A stretch of DNA of 64,000 nt from an uncultured Tolumonas sp. (GCF_963676665.1 NZ_OY781390.1:88612-152611); one strand, 5' to 3'. Positions 25,476-35,476 are shown, counted from the stretch's first letter. Numbers and translations: made by a program. The notes: a model not told the origin generated them from the letters alone.

Positions 25476-28421
25476 TTAATGATCTCCGCATCGCAGTTCG
25501 CTGAAACGCGTTTGATCCGTGCTTTCAGTTCTGGCGTAACCGCTATTCTCTCAAGCGCTCCCGGAATGATTTGTGCGACCTCCCGGCTTTCGCCGTTGAT
25601 GAGCATTTGAACTTTCTCGAAGATCTCAGGAATGTCCTGATAACAGGTTTTGCAATTTGTACAACGGGTTTGATCTTCAATCGTCACCAGCGCAGCGCCT
25701 GATGTTGAATGGCTTGTTGCCGCCGGTATGCTTGCAGCTGTATCGCTGATATTTCTGATCGGGATCGACAGGCTGTCCAGAGGTGCTTTGCTGGAGGCTG
25801 CGAGTTCAACCATCGCGCGGGCAATGCTATCCAATGAATCTTCATGTTGCTTGAGCGACTGTTGGACTTGCGCCTGCAATGCTGCGATTCCAGCTTTGTA
25901 TTCGGCACTCATTTTGGAGACATGCTGGCCATCGAGGTATTGCAGCAAATGCCAGTTTTTCCGGCGTTCTTCGACGAGCGCAATGATCGCAGGTGACACA
26001 TTCAGTCTGATCAATTTTTGATGACTGTCTGCTGCGTAAATAAACGGCGTTTTACCTGCACGTTCTGATTCCGGCAGATCGATGAACTCATGAATTTGCA
26101 CCGGATCCGTTGCGTCATCTGCCAGTGGATGGAACTGTTTTCTAAACCGAATTTCTGTCAGCGCAAAATGGGCGGGTGTCAGCGGCATCTTCATGAATTG
26201 CAACTTATTGTCATCATCGCGATATTCAATGGTTGTCGTGGTCCAGGTCTGTGTCGGATCAGGATTTCCTTCAAGCGAGAACCAATCATGCAGGTTTTCT
26301 CCGCGTCGTGGATCATGGACAAAAACCGGGTTCATGCGACTTTCAACGGCCATTCGCCCTTGTTTTGCCGAGACGTTGTCAGCTACGCCATTTTCACCCT
26401 GACATGGTGTATAAATGTCGAGCACCGCAGGGGATTCCATATCCGTCAGGCAGGCCAATGCATTTTTCAGGAAATGACCATGTAGAGCTGTCGTGGTTGA
26501 ACAGACAAATACATTGGAATGGAACGAAGCTATTAACCCCAGTTCTTTGCGTGCTTCGAATTTACCACTATGTGCTTTACCAATGCGGGAAAGGTCGGAA
26601 TCTTGACCGGTAAAGCTGGAAGTCGAAGCTTGACCGCCGGTATTTGAATAAGCGCCGGTATTGAGCACCACTACTTTGATTGGCGTGTTGGTCGCAAGAA
26701 TACGCGACAAGGCTCCAAACCCGATGTCGTAGGTTGCGCCATCACCACCAATCGTGATGATGTTTGGCAATAAGGTCAGTTCTTCTTTGGTAAATTGACC
26801 CGAACTCAAGAGCCGCATTTCGGCGTCATGTTTTTGCGGAAGATACGCATCTGCCAGTTCGAGTTTTGCGGTGCGCAGTGCGCGGATATCCGTTAGTGCT
26901 TGTGCAGCGATACCTTCGAAGATCCCTTTTGCCAGCGGTTGGGCATCCTGGAACAGGCTGTTTACCCACGGATCTTTATACGCATTAAACGGGAAGGTCG
27001 ACGCATACACACTACTGCAACCGGTCGAATTGGCAATAATGGCACCCGCAGGCCCGTTTCCGGTTGGCCCACCTTCATAGAGATACAGACGTTTTTCTAA
27101 GGTTTTGATCGTGTCTGTAATTCGGTTGCTGCGTGCAGTCTCATCTGCACTCAGTGATGCTTTTTTCGTTTCCAGCGCTAGGATCAAATCCTCCAGTTCA
27201 GCAAGATGTGCATGTTTCCGTTTGTCAGTAATTGCATGATTCGCCGCCATGACCTGACGGATCGCGGTCACTTCACCACAACCACGGCAACCGCCATGGC
27301 CACCGGTCGTTGAATAGTAGTTGTTTCGGTCGAGTAAGAGACGTTTTGGGTCGCCATCGGCATTGGTGGCATCCTCAAAAAAACGTGCCGGTGTATTTGG
27401 CATTTTGCTCATAAACTCGAAACTGTTTTGCAGCGTTTCCAGTAATGCTGGCTCTTGTTCTTGCGGTTTCAGTGCACCATGGCCACAAACCTGAACACAT
27501 TCCAGACAGCCAGTGCATTTCCACGGGTCCACATTGGCGATGAACAAACCGCCTGTGCCGGGTGTTGATTTTTCCATGGCATCAAAGAATGGGCGAGTGC
27601 GGGCTACCGGATATTTTGAAAGAACCTCTGCCAGCTTGCTGAAATTTGCACTTAATGTTGCTTGTCGAACCGATAGTTTACTGCCAACCGCGGCAACCAG
27701 TTCATGGAAAGCAAGATCGTCTCGGGTCTGACGATAGGATGCGCGGATACCTTCTGTAAGCGGAATAATTTGTTCTCGCAGGGTGCTGCGTTGAGCTTCG
27801 GTAATATCAAGCTGTGCAATGCCGGTCGAGAGCAGTTCATGAATGTCATGAACGGAGTTCGGGATGGCTGCATCTGGGCAAACTAATGCACATTCCATAC
27901 AGCCAGTGCATTTGTTTGGATCAAAAACCGGAACTGTCCGGCGGAACAAGCCTTTATCTTTGGCTCCGGCGCTACCCGGGGGCATGAAGAGCCCGGAGCC
28001 CGGTAAGACCGGTGCTTCACTGATCGTGCCATTCTTAAACGGAGTGGCCACGATGTCATTGAAATATTCGCGATCGAACAAGCCACATGATGAAGCACAT
28101 TCTGTTTGGCTTACCGAAGCGGAGAGCGAAACGTTGCGAACCGGAATTTTCGTTTCATTACTGAATGGGTCTGCGAAGGCCGGGTCGTTGTAATCCACGC
28201 GTTGGGTCGATTCAATCCCTTCTTGGATAACCTGCATGTTCCCGGCAACGACTGCTTCACCTTTGGAACCGAATTTTTTGGTGATCTGTTTTTTAATTTT
28301 CTCAAGGATTGCCTGTTCTGATGCGCCATGTGCAACTTGTTCAACATGGCCTGCGACCGCTCCGATGAAGGCAATCCCCATCATGCGGGTTGCCAGTTCT
28401 GGTGTTGGCGCATTGCGTTTT
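25472..28421 (-). CDS. Pyruvate:ferredoxin oxidoreductase, C-terminal part (ferredoxin and TPP domains), frameshifted from its start
   Basis: This reading frame holds the end of the gamma domain (RNAPTPELATRMMGIAFIGA), two 4Fe-4S motif regions (CTGCMECALVCPDA and CTGCLECVQVCGHG), and the TPP-binding beta domain (GGCRGCGEVTAI, TGCSSVYASTFP, GGDGATYDIGFGAL, LNTGAYSNTGGQAS). A further cysteine cluster (RCTNCKTC) lies near the end. The frame stays open upstream to 28636, but that part is unrelated to PFOR. Removing one base of the T4 run at 28418-28421 joins it to the upstream half, giving about 1661 residues. As read, the protein lacks its own start. Confidence 0.85.
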
Positions 28422-30458
28422 GGCGACCGCAAAAGCATCAATGATAAAGAAATTGATCTTCTTCTCGCGGATGGTATTTCTAAATACAGGTGGCAATTCT
28501 GCCCACACTTTTTCTGGTGTGCTGGATGACTGCAAAATAAAGGTACCGCCCTCAACCAGCCCTTTAAGCGGATTGGTATGCACAAACGATTTGTGATCAG
28601 GCGAAATAACAACTTCCACCTCTTCCAGTTCCGCATTGGTGATCTTGATGGGGTCAGGGCTCAGCGTGATGTAGAAATTGGTCGGTGCACCGCTTTTTTC
28701 AGAGCCATATTTAGGTGCCGATTTTGAGTGCATGCCAAGCACCCCGGCCAGAATATCGGTGAGCAGCTTCCCCGTTGCTATCGTGCCGTAGCCACCAACA
28801 GAGTGGAACCGGATGCGGAACGCTGACTCTGGTAACAACCGAGGGTTCATACCTGTCGTCAGCGCCATTGATTCAGTTTCCGGATAGGCTTGCCGCATGC
28901 GTTGTTGCAGTTCGGTAAGCCGTGGATTGTCTGTTTGCGCAAAGAATTGGGAACCCAGATAGATAAGCGGTGCATTTTTGCCGGTTTCCATGGCAGCGAA
29001 GGCCGCGATCAGGTGACGAGGCTGCAGATCATGGCCACCAAGGCCAAAAATGGCGGTAGTCAGTCTTGGCAACGCGTTGATAGATGGGATCTCCGGGTGA
29101 CGGATCGTAGCGGCTTCACCGTTTTCGCGAGCTTTAAATAAGGCCTGAGTAACGAGGCTGGTCAACGCCGTCTGTTCAGACCGCTCCAGCACGGTGACAG
29201 CTTGTTTGCCCGCCAGAGCTGCAATAACTTCGGCTTCAGGGAAGGGTTGCAGCAACTTGATGGCGATAAGCCCCACCTTTTTACCCTGCATACGCAGGTG
29301 ATCCACGACAGCTTCAACATCATCACAGACAGATCCAAGGCCAACCATGACATAGTCGGCATCGTCACATTGATAAGTATGCACGGGGTCATAGTGGCGG
29401 CCTGTCAGCGCGGAATACTCGGTCATCGCCTGACGAACCAGCCCCGGCACCTCACTGACAAAGTGCGTGCGGTGGTCAGCCGCACCGGCCTGAAAATCGG
29501 GCTGGTTTTGTACGGCACCGGTCAACCCCGGATTGTTAATATCAACAAAGGCCGGAACCAATTGCCGGGTACCTTTTTCGAAAGCGTTTACCCATTGCCG
29601 TTTCCACTGACCGTGCAGCTCTTCTGGTATCCAGCCTTGTGTTGCAGCAACCAGCTCACCGGTTTGGTCTGTTTCGATGTCGTTCGCGTGATGAACGAGG
29701 AACTCCGTCAACTCTGTCATATTGGCGGGTGTGAAATCCGCTTCATGGCGCAAAAGATACTGATTAAGCTGATAAACGCGTCCTTTTGCACCGAACAGCA
29801 CTTCCTGTGCCACGGTCGGGGCTTTGATCCGACTCTGTGGATCGCCAAGATATTCCCTGAGTAATTCGGGTTCTGGCAGTAACACTTCACTCATCATGTG
29901 GCTAGTGGAGAAGCCATCCATCGCGTTAGTGACAGGGATGAGAGATAACGCAGAGATGCGATAAGCAATCGCAGCCAGATCGGCGGCTTCTTGTGGATTA
30001 GCACCAAACAGGATCGTATAACCCGAAGAGAGCAGGGCATAGACGTCATCATGACCAGCCATGACGTTCAGCGAGTGTTTTGATACCACCCGGGCCGCAA
30101 CTTGCAAGACGAAACCGCCGACTTTTTTACCCACGGTGACATAATGCGACTCAAGACCATACAGTACACCCTGGCTTGAGGTCGCATTCGAAATGTATTG
30201 ACCACCCGTTAATTGCGCACCAAGCGCGCCACTTTGTGCTGAATGCTCGCCCTCGGGTTCAAAAAAGAAAGGATGCTTGCCCCAGACATTAATGCCACCT
30301 TCTGCGCGAAAGGCTTCATAGAGTTCAGCGATTTCAGTCGATGGTGTGATAGGAAACCCGATCACACCACCACAGACATATCCCATTACGTGGGCGACAG
30401 CGCCGTTACCATTAATAACGGCAGGGATGCCCGGGTACTTTTCTTGCTTTGCTTTCAT
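28341..30458 (-). CDS. Pyruvate:ferredoxin oxidoreductase, N-terminal part (alpha and gamma domains), frameshifted
   Basis: From the ATG at 30458 this frame encodes the pyrimidine-binding alpha domain (INGNGAVAHVMGYVCGG, FPITPSTEIAELYEAF, SSQGVLYGLE) and most of the gamma domain (HSVGGYGTIATGKLLTDIL, EVVISPDHKSFVHTNPL, INFFIIDAFAVAK). PFOR-like sequence stops at DAFAVAK near 28419, after which the frame reads unrelated residues to 28341. The other half continues in the next frame. The complete enzyme would oxidise pyruvate (or another 2-oxoacid) to acyl-CoA with ferredoxin as acceptor, paired with the NfnAB-like reductase. Confidence 0.85.
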   Translation of the reverse strand: MKAKQEKYPGIPAVINGNGAVAHVMGYVCGGVIGFPITPSTEIAELYEAFRAEGGINVWGKHPFFFEPEGEHSAQSGALGAQLTGGQYISNATSSQGVLYGLESHYVTVGKKVGGFVLQVAARVVSKHSLNVMAGHDDVYALLSSGYTILFGANPQEAADLAAIAYRISALSLIPVTNAMDGFSTSHMMSEVLLPEPELLREYLGDPQSRIKAPTVAQEVLFGAKGRVYQLNQYLLRHEADFTPANMTELTEFLVHHANDIETDQTGELVAATQGWIPEELHGQWKRQWVNAFEKGTRQLVPAFVDINNPGLTGAVQNQPDFQAGAADHRTHFVSEVPGLVRQAMTEYSALTGRHYDPVHTYQCDDADYVMVGLGSVCDDVEAVVDHLRMQGKKVGLIAIKLLQPFPEAEVIAALAGKQAVTVLERSEQTALTSLVTQALFKARENGEAATIRHPEIPSINALPRLTTAIFGLGGHDLQPRHLIAAFAAMETGKNAPLIYLGSQFFAQTDNPRLTELQQRMRQAYPETESMALTTGMNPRLLPESAFRIRFHSVGGYGTIATGKLLTDILAGVLGMHSKSAPKYGSEKSGAPTNFYITLSPDPIKITNAELEEVEVVISPDHKSFVHTNPLKGLVEGGTFILQSSSTPEKVWAELPPVFRNTIREKKINFFIIDAFAVAKTQCANTRTGNPHDGDCLHRSGRRPC

Positions 30459-30778
30459 AGTCACGTTCCCGAAAGAGTAAGGGAAATTCAGCAGCACCAG
30501 CGTATGGCGACAGCCTGCTATGAACCAAAAAATCGGGCGGAAGGACATACAACGGGAAGTTGCATTCTCTGCAAGTCTTTCTGCTACTTAAATAATAGTA
30601 AGCACTTCTACATAAGATTAAAAATTCACCCGATCAACTTAACCAAATTTCAAAAATAGCTTGGAATACGGCATTTTCAGCGAGGCGTGACTGATAAGTA
30701 TTTCCGAGATGGCACATTGTTTGATGATTCATGGTCTGGTTGATAATTTTTGAACCCTGTTTGTAAGGATTAATAAAC
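30459..30778. other. Divergent intergenic region between PFOR and modD
   Basis: This AT-rich stretch of 320 bases should carry both divergent promoters. In-frame codons continue upstream of the PFOR ATG to 30548, but MKAKQEKYPGIPAVIN at 30458 is the natural family start. I see no operator-like palindrome and no gene. Confidence 0.4.
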
Positions 30779-31612
30779 ATGCAATGTGTTCTCAGTGATG
30801 AACAGTTGATGCAGCTTCTGCGGGATGATGTCCCGTTCGGCGATTTAACCACCGAGCTGCTTCTGAATACCGATCAGCCAATTTCAATGACCTATGCCGC
30901 CAGACAGACAATGACACTCTGTGGTGTGGAAGAAATAGCCCGTCTATTTGAATTACGGGGAGCTAATGTCGATGTTTGTGCTTTGTCTGGCCAAACTGTA
31001 GAAACAGGTGATGTTTTTCTCAAAGTCACAGGGCCGACAGACACGTTATTTGCGGTCTGGAAGGTAGCGCAGATACTGGTGGAGTGGGCCAGTGGTGTGG
31101 CCAGCGCAACTCGTAAGCTGGTTACTGCAGCTGGCCATGTTCCGGTTGTTTGTACACGTAAACAAAATCCAGGAACCAAAATATTATCGGTTAAAGCCGT
31201 GAAAGCAGGAGGCGCAGGCATTCACCGCCTTGGACTCTCAGAGTCGATTCTAGTGTTCGCCGAACATCGTCAGTTTCTGAACGAGTTATCACCCGAGGTG
31301 CTATTACAACAGTTGCGTCGTCAATCTCCAGAACATCTTCCGGTTGTCGAAGTGCATACCGTTGACGATGCCAAAATGTGGATAGATGCCAGTGCACCGG
31401 TGTTGCAAATGGATAAATTTACCGTCCAACAAGTCGCAGAGTTAGCGGAGTATTGCCAGATGCACCATAAGCAAACCACGTTAGCTGTAGCCGGTGGAGT
31501 CAATCTGCAAAATGCGCCCGATTATGTCCGGGCCGGAGCGGATCTGATCGTGACTTCCTCTCCATACCACGCCCAACCCATGGATGTTCAGGTCCGCTTT
31601 TATGCAGAATGA
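30779..31612 (+). CDS. modD: ModD, QPRTase-like protein of the molybdenum operon
   Basis: The 277-residue protein resembles quinolinate phosphoribosyltransferase: DDVPFGDLTTELL, ASGVASATRKLV, CTRKQNPGTKILSVKAVKAGGAGIHRLGLSESILVF, and late VAGGVNLQNAPDYVRAGADLIVTSSPYHA. The GGAGIHRLGLS form and the place before modABC mark it as ModD rather than NadC. Its precise role in molybdenum metabolism is not established. A ModE box lies between it and modA, so it may have a separate promoter. Confidence 0.88.
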   Translation: MQCVLSDEQLMQLLRDDVPFGDLTTELLLNTDQPISMTYAARQTMTLCGVEEIARLFELRGANVDVCALSGQTVETGDVFLKVTGPTDTLFAVWKVAQILVEWASGVASATRKLVTAAGHVPVVCTRKQNPGTKILSVKAVKAGGAGIHRLGLSESILVFAEHRQFLNELSPEVLLQQLRRQSPEHLPVVEVHTVDDAKMWIDASAPVLQMDKFTVQQVAELAEYCQMHHKQTTLAVAGGVNLQNAPDYVRAGADLIVTSSPYHAQPMDVQVRFYAE

Positions 31613-31670
31613 CACAACTGAACGAAATACAACAATGTGTACCAGTTTATGTTCGTTACCTGACAAAAAT

Positions 31671-31698
31671 ATCGCTATATAGCCAAATGTATAGCGAT
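31671..31698. promoter_or_regulatory. ModE box upstream of modA
   Basis: ATCGCTATATA, six bases, then TGTATAGCGAT form an 11-bp-arm palindrome with one mismatch pair. This closely fits the ModE operator pattern (ATCG-TATATA, N6, TATA--CGAT). It lies about 59 bases before the modA ATG. Molybdate-bound ModE would repress the transporter. modE itself is not in the window. Confidence 0.85.
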
Positions 31699-31756
31699 TT
31701 TGCATGGTATGGGAATTGATGCTGTCTCCGTGACATGAATCGTTATGGAGAAACTC

Positions 31757-32473
31757 ATGAAAAAGGTGATTAGTTCCTTACTTTTGACCATTCTGCTGCC
31801 AGCGCATGCTTCTAATCTGATGATAGCTGCGGGTGCAGGGTATAAGCGTCCGGTCACTGAATTGGCGCATGTTTATGAACAGCAGACCCACCAAAAAATG
31901 GATCTTATATTCGGAAATATGGCCCAGGTGAGCATGCAGGCAGAGCAAACCGATGACATTTCGGTGATTGTCGGCGATAAGTCATTTCTGAAATCAACGG
32001 CAAAACTGAATTTTTCAGGGTTTACCCAATTGGGAATGGGTAAGTTAGTACTGGCTTATCGTAAGGGACTCAAATTGTCCTCAACGTCCAATCTTGTCAA
32101 TACCGAATTTACCCGTATTGCACTACCTGATATGAAGAAAGCGATATTTGGTAAAGCGGCTGATGAATATATGACAAACACTGGGATGAAACAGCGCCTT
32201 GCGTCAAAACTCATGTCTGTGAGTTCAGTGCCGCAGGTATCCGCCTATCTGATTTCCGGCGAAGTTGATGCCGGTTTCCTGAATCTGACGGATGTATTGG
32301 CCATTCAAAATAAAATTGGCGGTTATGTATTGATAGATCAAAAGCAATATCAGCCAATCATGATTGCCGCAGGCGTAATCAAAACACATGCTCATGATGA
32401 GCAGGTAAAATCATTTACTGCGTTTTTACAAAGCCAAACAGCCAGACAGATCCTAGAGAAAAATGGCCTATGA
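31757..32473 (+). CDS. modA: Molybdate ABC transporter substrate-binding protein
   Basis: The 238-residue protein has a signal peptide (about 1-18, ending PAHAS), then LMIAAGAGYKRPVTELAHVYEQQT, a periplasmic-binding fold, and GEVDAGFLNLTDVLA. It captures molybdate or tungstate in the periplasm. Its sequence is divergent from E. coli ModA but followed at once by modB and modC. GGAG six bases upstream supports the ATG at 31757 over that at 31745. Its TGA overlaps the modB ATG. Confidence 0.85.
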   Translation: MKKVISSLLLTILLPAHASNLMIAAGAGYKRPVTELAHVYEQQTHQKMDLIFGNMAQVSMQAEQTDDISVIVGDKSFLKSTAKLNFSGFTQLGMGKLVLAYRKGLKLSSTSNLVNTEFTRIALPDMKKAIFGKAADEYMTNTGMKQRLASKLMSVSSVPQVSAYLISGEVDAGFLNLTDVLAIQNKIGGYVLIDQKQYQPIMIAAGVIKTHAHDEQVKSFTAFLQSQTARQILEKNGL

Positions 32474-33186
32474 GTATTCTGTCGAGCTTGTTATGTTCGG
32501 AACTACTGAATGACAATGCCGGCTTCTCTTTATGGCTGACAGTGAAAGTGATGCTGGTGACGATGCTTTGTCATTGTGTCGCAGGTATTTCATTGGGGTA
32601 TTGTCTTAGTCAGCCGAAATTTCCGGCACAGCGTTGGCTCGATTTACTGGTCACGATGCCACTGGTATTTCCGCCAGTAGCAACTGGCTTCGCTTTATTA
32701 ATGTTGTTTGGAAAACAAAGTTTTCTTGGACAAGCTTTTATTAACAACGGCTTTTCCCTGATCTTTACTTTTCAGGGATTGGTGCTGGCATCGTTTATAT
32801 CCGGTTTGCCACTCGTGGTAAAACCTGTGCAGAACGCCATGGCACAACTGACGCGGCGTTGGTCAGAGGTTGCCCGGACTCTGGGGAAAAAAGAGTGGGA
32901 AATTATGCTCTTTGTTCTGTTACCTAATATTCGTCACGCTCTGATGACAGGTCTGATGCTGAGTGCCGGCCGTTCATTAGGGGAGGTAGGTATAACACTG
33001 ATGCTTGGTGGAAATATTACCGGCAAGACCAATACGATTTCTTTGGAGATTTATAACGCTGTATTCAGCGGAGAATATCAGCGTGCGCTGTGGCTGTCGC
33101 TGATTCTGGCTTGCTTTTCTATCCTGATTTTTACGACGCTGCGTCATTACTCTTCAGGAGGCCAGCAGCCATGGAATCCATCCTGA
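32470..33186 (+). CDS. modB: Molybdate ABC transporter permease
   Basis: The 238-residue membrane protein has five to six helices. The EAA-type loop reads WSEVARTLGKKEWEIMLFVLLPNIRHALMTGLMLSAGRSLGEVG, and TMPLVFPPVATGFALLMLFGKQSFLG is typical of ModB. It forms the channel driven by ModC. It overlaps modA by four bases and the modC start by 16, a tight operon. The gene is intact although its ATPase partner is interrupted. Confidence 0.92.
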   Translation: MSILSSLLCSELLNDNAGFSLWLTVKVMLVTMLCHCVAGISLGYCLSQPKFPAQRWLDLLVTMPLVFPPVATGFALLMLFGKQSFLGQAFINNGFSLIFTFQGLVLASFISGLPLVVKPVQNAMAQLTRRWSEVARTLGKKEWEIMLFVLLPNIRHALMTGLMLSAGRSLGEVGITLMLGGNITGKTNTISLEIYNAVFSGEYQRALWLSLILACFSILIFTTLRHYSSGGQQPWNPS

Positions 33187-33256
33187 ACAGCAATATTGAC
33201 ATTCGTATTGAGAAAAAACTTCCTGATTTCAGTCTCTCTGTTGACCTGACTTTACC
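33171..33256 (+). pseudogene. modC: modC 5' fragment, cut by an ISAs1-family element
   Basis: The ATG at 33171, overlapping the end of modB, opens 28 codons plus two bases (MESILNSNIDIRIEKKLPD and on to VDLTL). The reading then enters the insertion element at 33257. Removing the element and one 9-base target copy restores codon phase with the 3' part: VDLTLPGSGITALFG. The undisturbed gene would encode about 361 residues. Confidence 0.88.
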
Positions 33257-34467
33257 CAGGGCGGGATCGTACTTTGTTAATGAAGTTTGAACAGTCTGAT
33301 CTGCTGTGATCTAATAGCCCCTTCTTTTGGAGGAGCCAAGCATGACGTTGATTGAACATCTTACTGTTGTTGAAGAAACACGCTCTGATATTAACCGAAA
33401 ACACGATCTGGTTGATGTCATCTTTCTTGTTATCAGTGCAATTATGGCTGGTGCAGAAGGTTGGCAAGATATTGAAACATATGGTGATTCTAAAGCTGAA
33501 TGGCTATTTAAATATCGTCCATTCACACATGGTATCCCGCGTCGCCATACTATTGCTCGCATATTGCAGGGGATTGTCCCGGAAAGCTTACTGGATGCGT
33601 TGCTCAATTGGGTAAATGAGCAACGCACCCATCGTGGCAAACCCATGATTGCTTTTGATGGTAAGGTTCTCCGTGGCGCTTATCGCCATGATCCTAAGCA
33701 AGCCGTCCAGCTTGTGACCGCTTATGATACCGAAAATGGGTTAGTACTAAGCCAAAAAGCCACGCCGACAAAGAAGGGCGAAATTGCTACAGTCAAAGAG
33801 ATGTTGGATATGTTGAACCTGAAAGGCGCGGTTGTGACCTTGGATGCGCTGCATTGCCAACGGGAAACACTGGAAAAAATCAGGGACAAGAAAGCGCATA
33901 TCGTGGTGCAGGTTAAAAATAACCAGCGCAAATTACGGGCGACAGTACAATCTCAATTTCAGACCGTCTTTGACGCAAAAAAAGAGAAAACCGTTGTTGA
34001 GCTCAAAGAAGAAAGCCATGGCCGAAAAGAAGAACGTTATGTCTTTCAATTAAAAGCAAAATTACCCGAAGAGCTCGTGGAGAAGTGGCCGACAATCCGC
34101 AGCATTATTGCTGTAGAGCGACATCGGGTAGTCAATGACAAGGGAACGGTAGACACCTCTTATTATGTCAGTTCGTTATCACCGAAACACAAGCTTCTGG
34201 GTCACTATATCCGGCAACATTGGCGTATAGAAAACAGCCAGCACTACATTCTGGACGTCGTTTTCAATGAGGATGCCTCGCGAATTGTAATGGATGATGC
34301 AGTTGAACACATGGCGCTATTCCGAAGGTTTGTGCTGAACATACTTAAGCAAAATGAATGCGGTGCGCCAAGCCAACGAAATAAACTGAAGAAAGCAGGT
34401 TGGAATGATGATTATCGAGCTCAATTGTTCTTTGGTTAATTAATGTTCAAAGTATGCTCGCACCCTG
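33257..34467 (+). mobile_element. ISAs1-family insertion sequence in modC
   Basis: The element is 1211 bp. Ends start CAGGGCGGGATCG on the left and, read inward from the right, CAGGGTGCGAGCA; about 16 of the first 20 positions match. The 9-base direct repeat GACTTTACC flanks it (33248-33256 and 34468-34476). Length, ends and the DDE transposase agree with the ISAs1 family. Intact ends and a perfect target duplication suggest a fairly recent insertion. It has the same orientation as modC. Confidence 0.92.
33342..34439 (+). CDS. ISAs1-family transposase
   Basis: The 365-residue DDE transposase begins at the ATG at 33342 with GGAGGAG upstream. Family motifs include ISAIMAGAEGWQDIETYGDSK, HTIARILQGI, MIAFDGKVLRGAYRHD (first Asp), VVTLDALHCQRETLEKI (second Asp), WRIENSQHYILDVVFNED (Glu region) and a C-terminal MALFRRFVLNILK. 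No truncation or stop is seen, so the element should be able to move. Confidence 0.93.
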   Translation: MTLIEHLTVVEETRSDINRKHDLVDVIFLVISAIMAGAEGWQDIETYGDSKAEWLFKYRPFTHGIPRRHTIARILQGIVPESLLDALLNWVNEQRTHRGKPMIAFDGKVLRGAYRHDPKQAVQLVTAYDTENGLVLSQKATPTKKGEIATVKEMLDMLNLKGAVVTLDALHCQRETLEKIRDKKAHIVVQVKNNQRKLRATVQSQFQTVFDAKKEKTVVELKEESHGRKEERYVFQLKAKLPEELVEKWPTIRSIIAVERHRVVNDKGTVDTSYYVSSLSPKHKLLGHYIRQHWRIENSQHYILDVVFNEDASRIVMDDAVEHMALFRRFVLNILKQNECGAPSQRNKLKKAGWNDDYRAQLFFG

Positions 34468-35476
34468 GACTTTACCTGGTTCCGGCATCACCGCATTATT
34501 TGGTGTATCGGGATCAGGTAAAACAACTTTATTACGGTGTATCGCTGGCCTTGAAAAAGCAGAATCAGCTACGATTAGATTTGGCGGAACCTGGTGGCAG
34601 CATAAGGAAAAGTTTATTCCGACCGCTGAACGAAGGCTTGGCTACATATTTCAGGAACCCAGTTTATTTCCCCATTTGACCGTAAAGGAAAATCTGGCTT
34701 TCGGGCAAAAGAAAAAAGATTCAGCAGCCATTCAAACTGAATCAGTGCGTCTTGGAATAGAACATCTGCTGACTCGATATCCGTCATCTTTATCGGGAGG
34801 TGAACGTCAAAGAGTCGCTATCGCCCGCACATTACTTTCCCGGCCATCTGTCTTACTAATGGATGAACCATTAGCTGCGCTTGATTATCAACGTAAACAG
34901 GAAATATTACCTTATCTGAAACACCTGAAAGAACAGCTTAATATTCCTATTATTTACGTTAGCCATGCAATCGATGAGGTCATTCAACTAGCTGACCACT
35001 TAGTGTTGCTGGAAAAAGGGAAGGTGCTCGCTGATGGGCAATTAATAAAATTACTTGCAATACCTGATATAGCCAGCAAGTTGGGACAAAAGAATAAGAT
35101 AGTTTTTCCTGCGAAAATAGTTGAACACTGCCATACATCTGCATTAACCAAAATAAAAATAGATGAATTACCATTATGGGTGCCACTTCTGGCGAATGAA
35201 ATTGGTCAGAAAATAACATGTCGGCTTTGCACTAATCATATTCATTTGAGTGCAATGCCAGATGCAGTATTCAATCTGAATCAGTGGCCTATGAAATTAG
35301 CAAAAATTCTTCCATCAAATTTAGCAGGGTTTGAGTTGCTTGAGTTGCAACATGGAAAAACATGTCTGTATATAAACATGGCCAGCCAGATTATCAGTCA
35401 AGCAGACATGAGAATAGGAATGCATTTGTGGGTCACCATTCCACAAGTTGAAATTGTCAGTTCACTATCTGATTAA
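34454..35476 (+). CDS. modC: Molybdate ABC transporter ATPase, 5'-truncated by an insertion element
   Basis: The frame holds nearly all of ModC: Walker A GVSGSGKTT, Q-loop FQEPSLFPH, signature LSGGERQRVAIARTL, Walker B VLLMDEPLAALD, switch YVSHAIDE and a C-terminal TOBE/Mop-like domain (about 240-340). The native first 29 residues are lost to the element. An ATG inside its right end (34454) supplies MLAPW before TLPGSGITALFG in the correct frame. A 340-residue, possibly functional ATPase might therefore still be made. No good Shine-Dalgarno precedes this ATG. Confidence 0.85.
   Translation: MLAPWTLPGSGITALFGVSGSGKTTLLRCIAGLEKAESATIRFGGTWWQHKEKFIPTAERRLGYIFQEPSLFPHLTVKENLAFGQKKKDSAAIQTESVRLGIEHLLTRYPSSLSGGERQRVAIARTLLSRPSVLLMDEPLAALDYQRKQEILPYLKHLKEQLNIPIIYVSHAIDEVIQLADHLVLLEKGKVLADGQLIKLLAIPDIASKLGQKNKIVFPAKIVEHCHTSALTKIKIDELPLWVPLLANEIGQKITCRLCTNHIHLSAMPDAVFNLNQWPMKLAKILPSNLAGFELLELQHGKTCLYINMASQIISQADMRIGMHLWVTIPQVEIVSSLSD

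Noticed and set aside
28410..28430. Programmed ribosomal frameshift in PFOR
   Set aside because: The change needed is +1 in a plain A run on the mRNA, with no slippery heptamer, stop-codon pause or clear downstream structure, so an indel is simpler.
29202..29864. 220-codon frame on the plus strand
   Set aside because: It lies wholly inside the PFOR alpha domain on the other strand, whose motifs are unmistakable.
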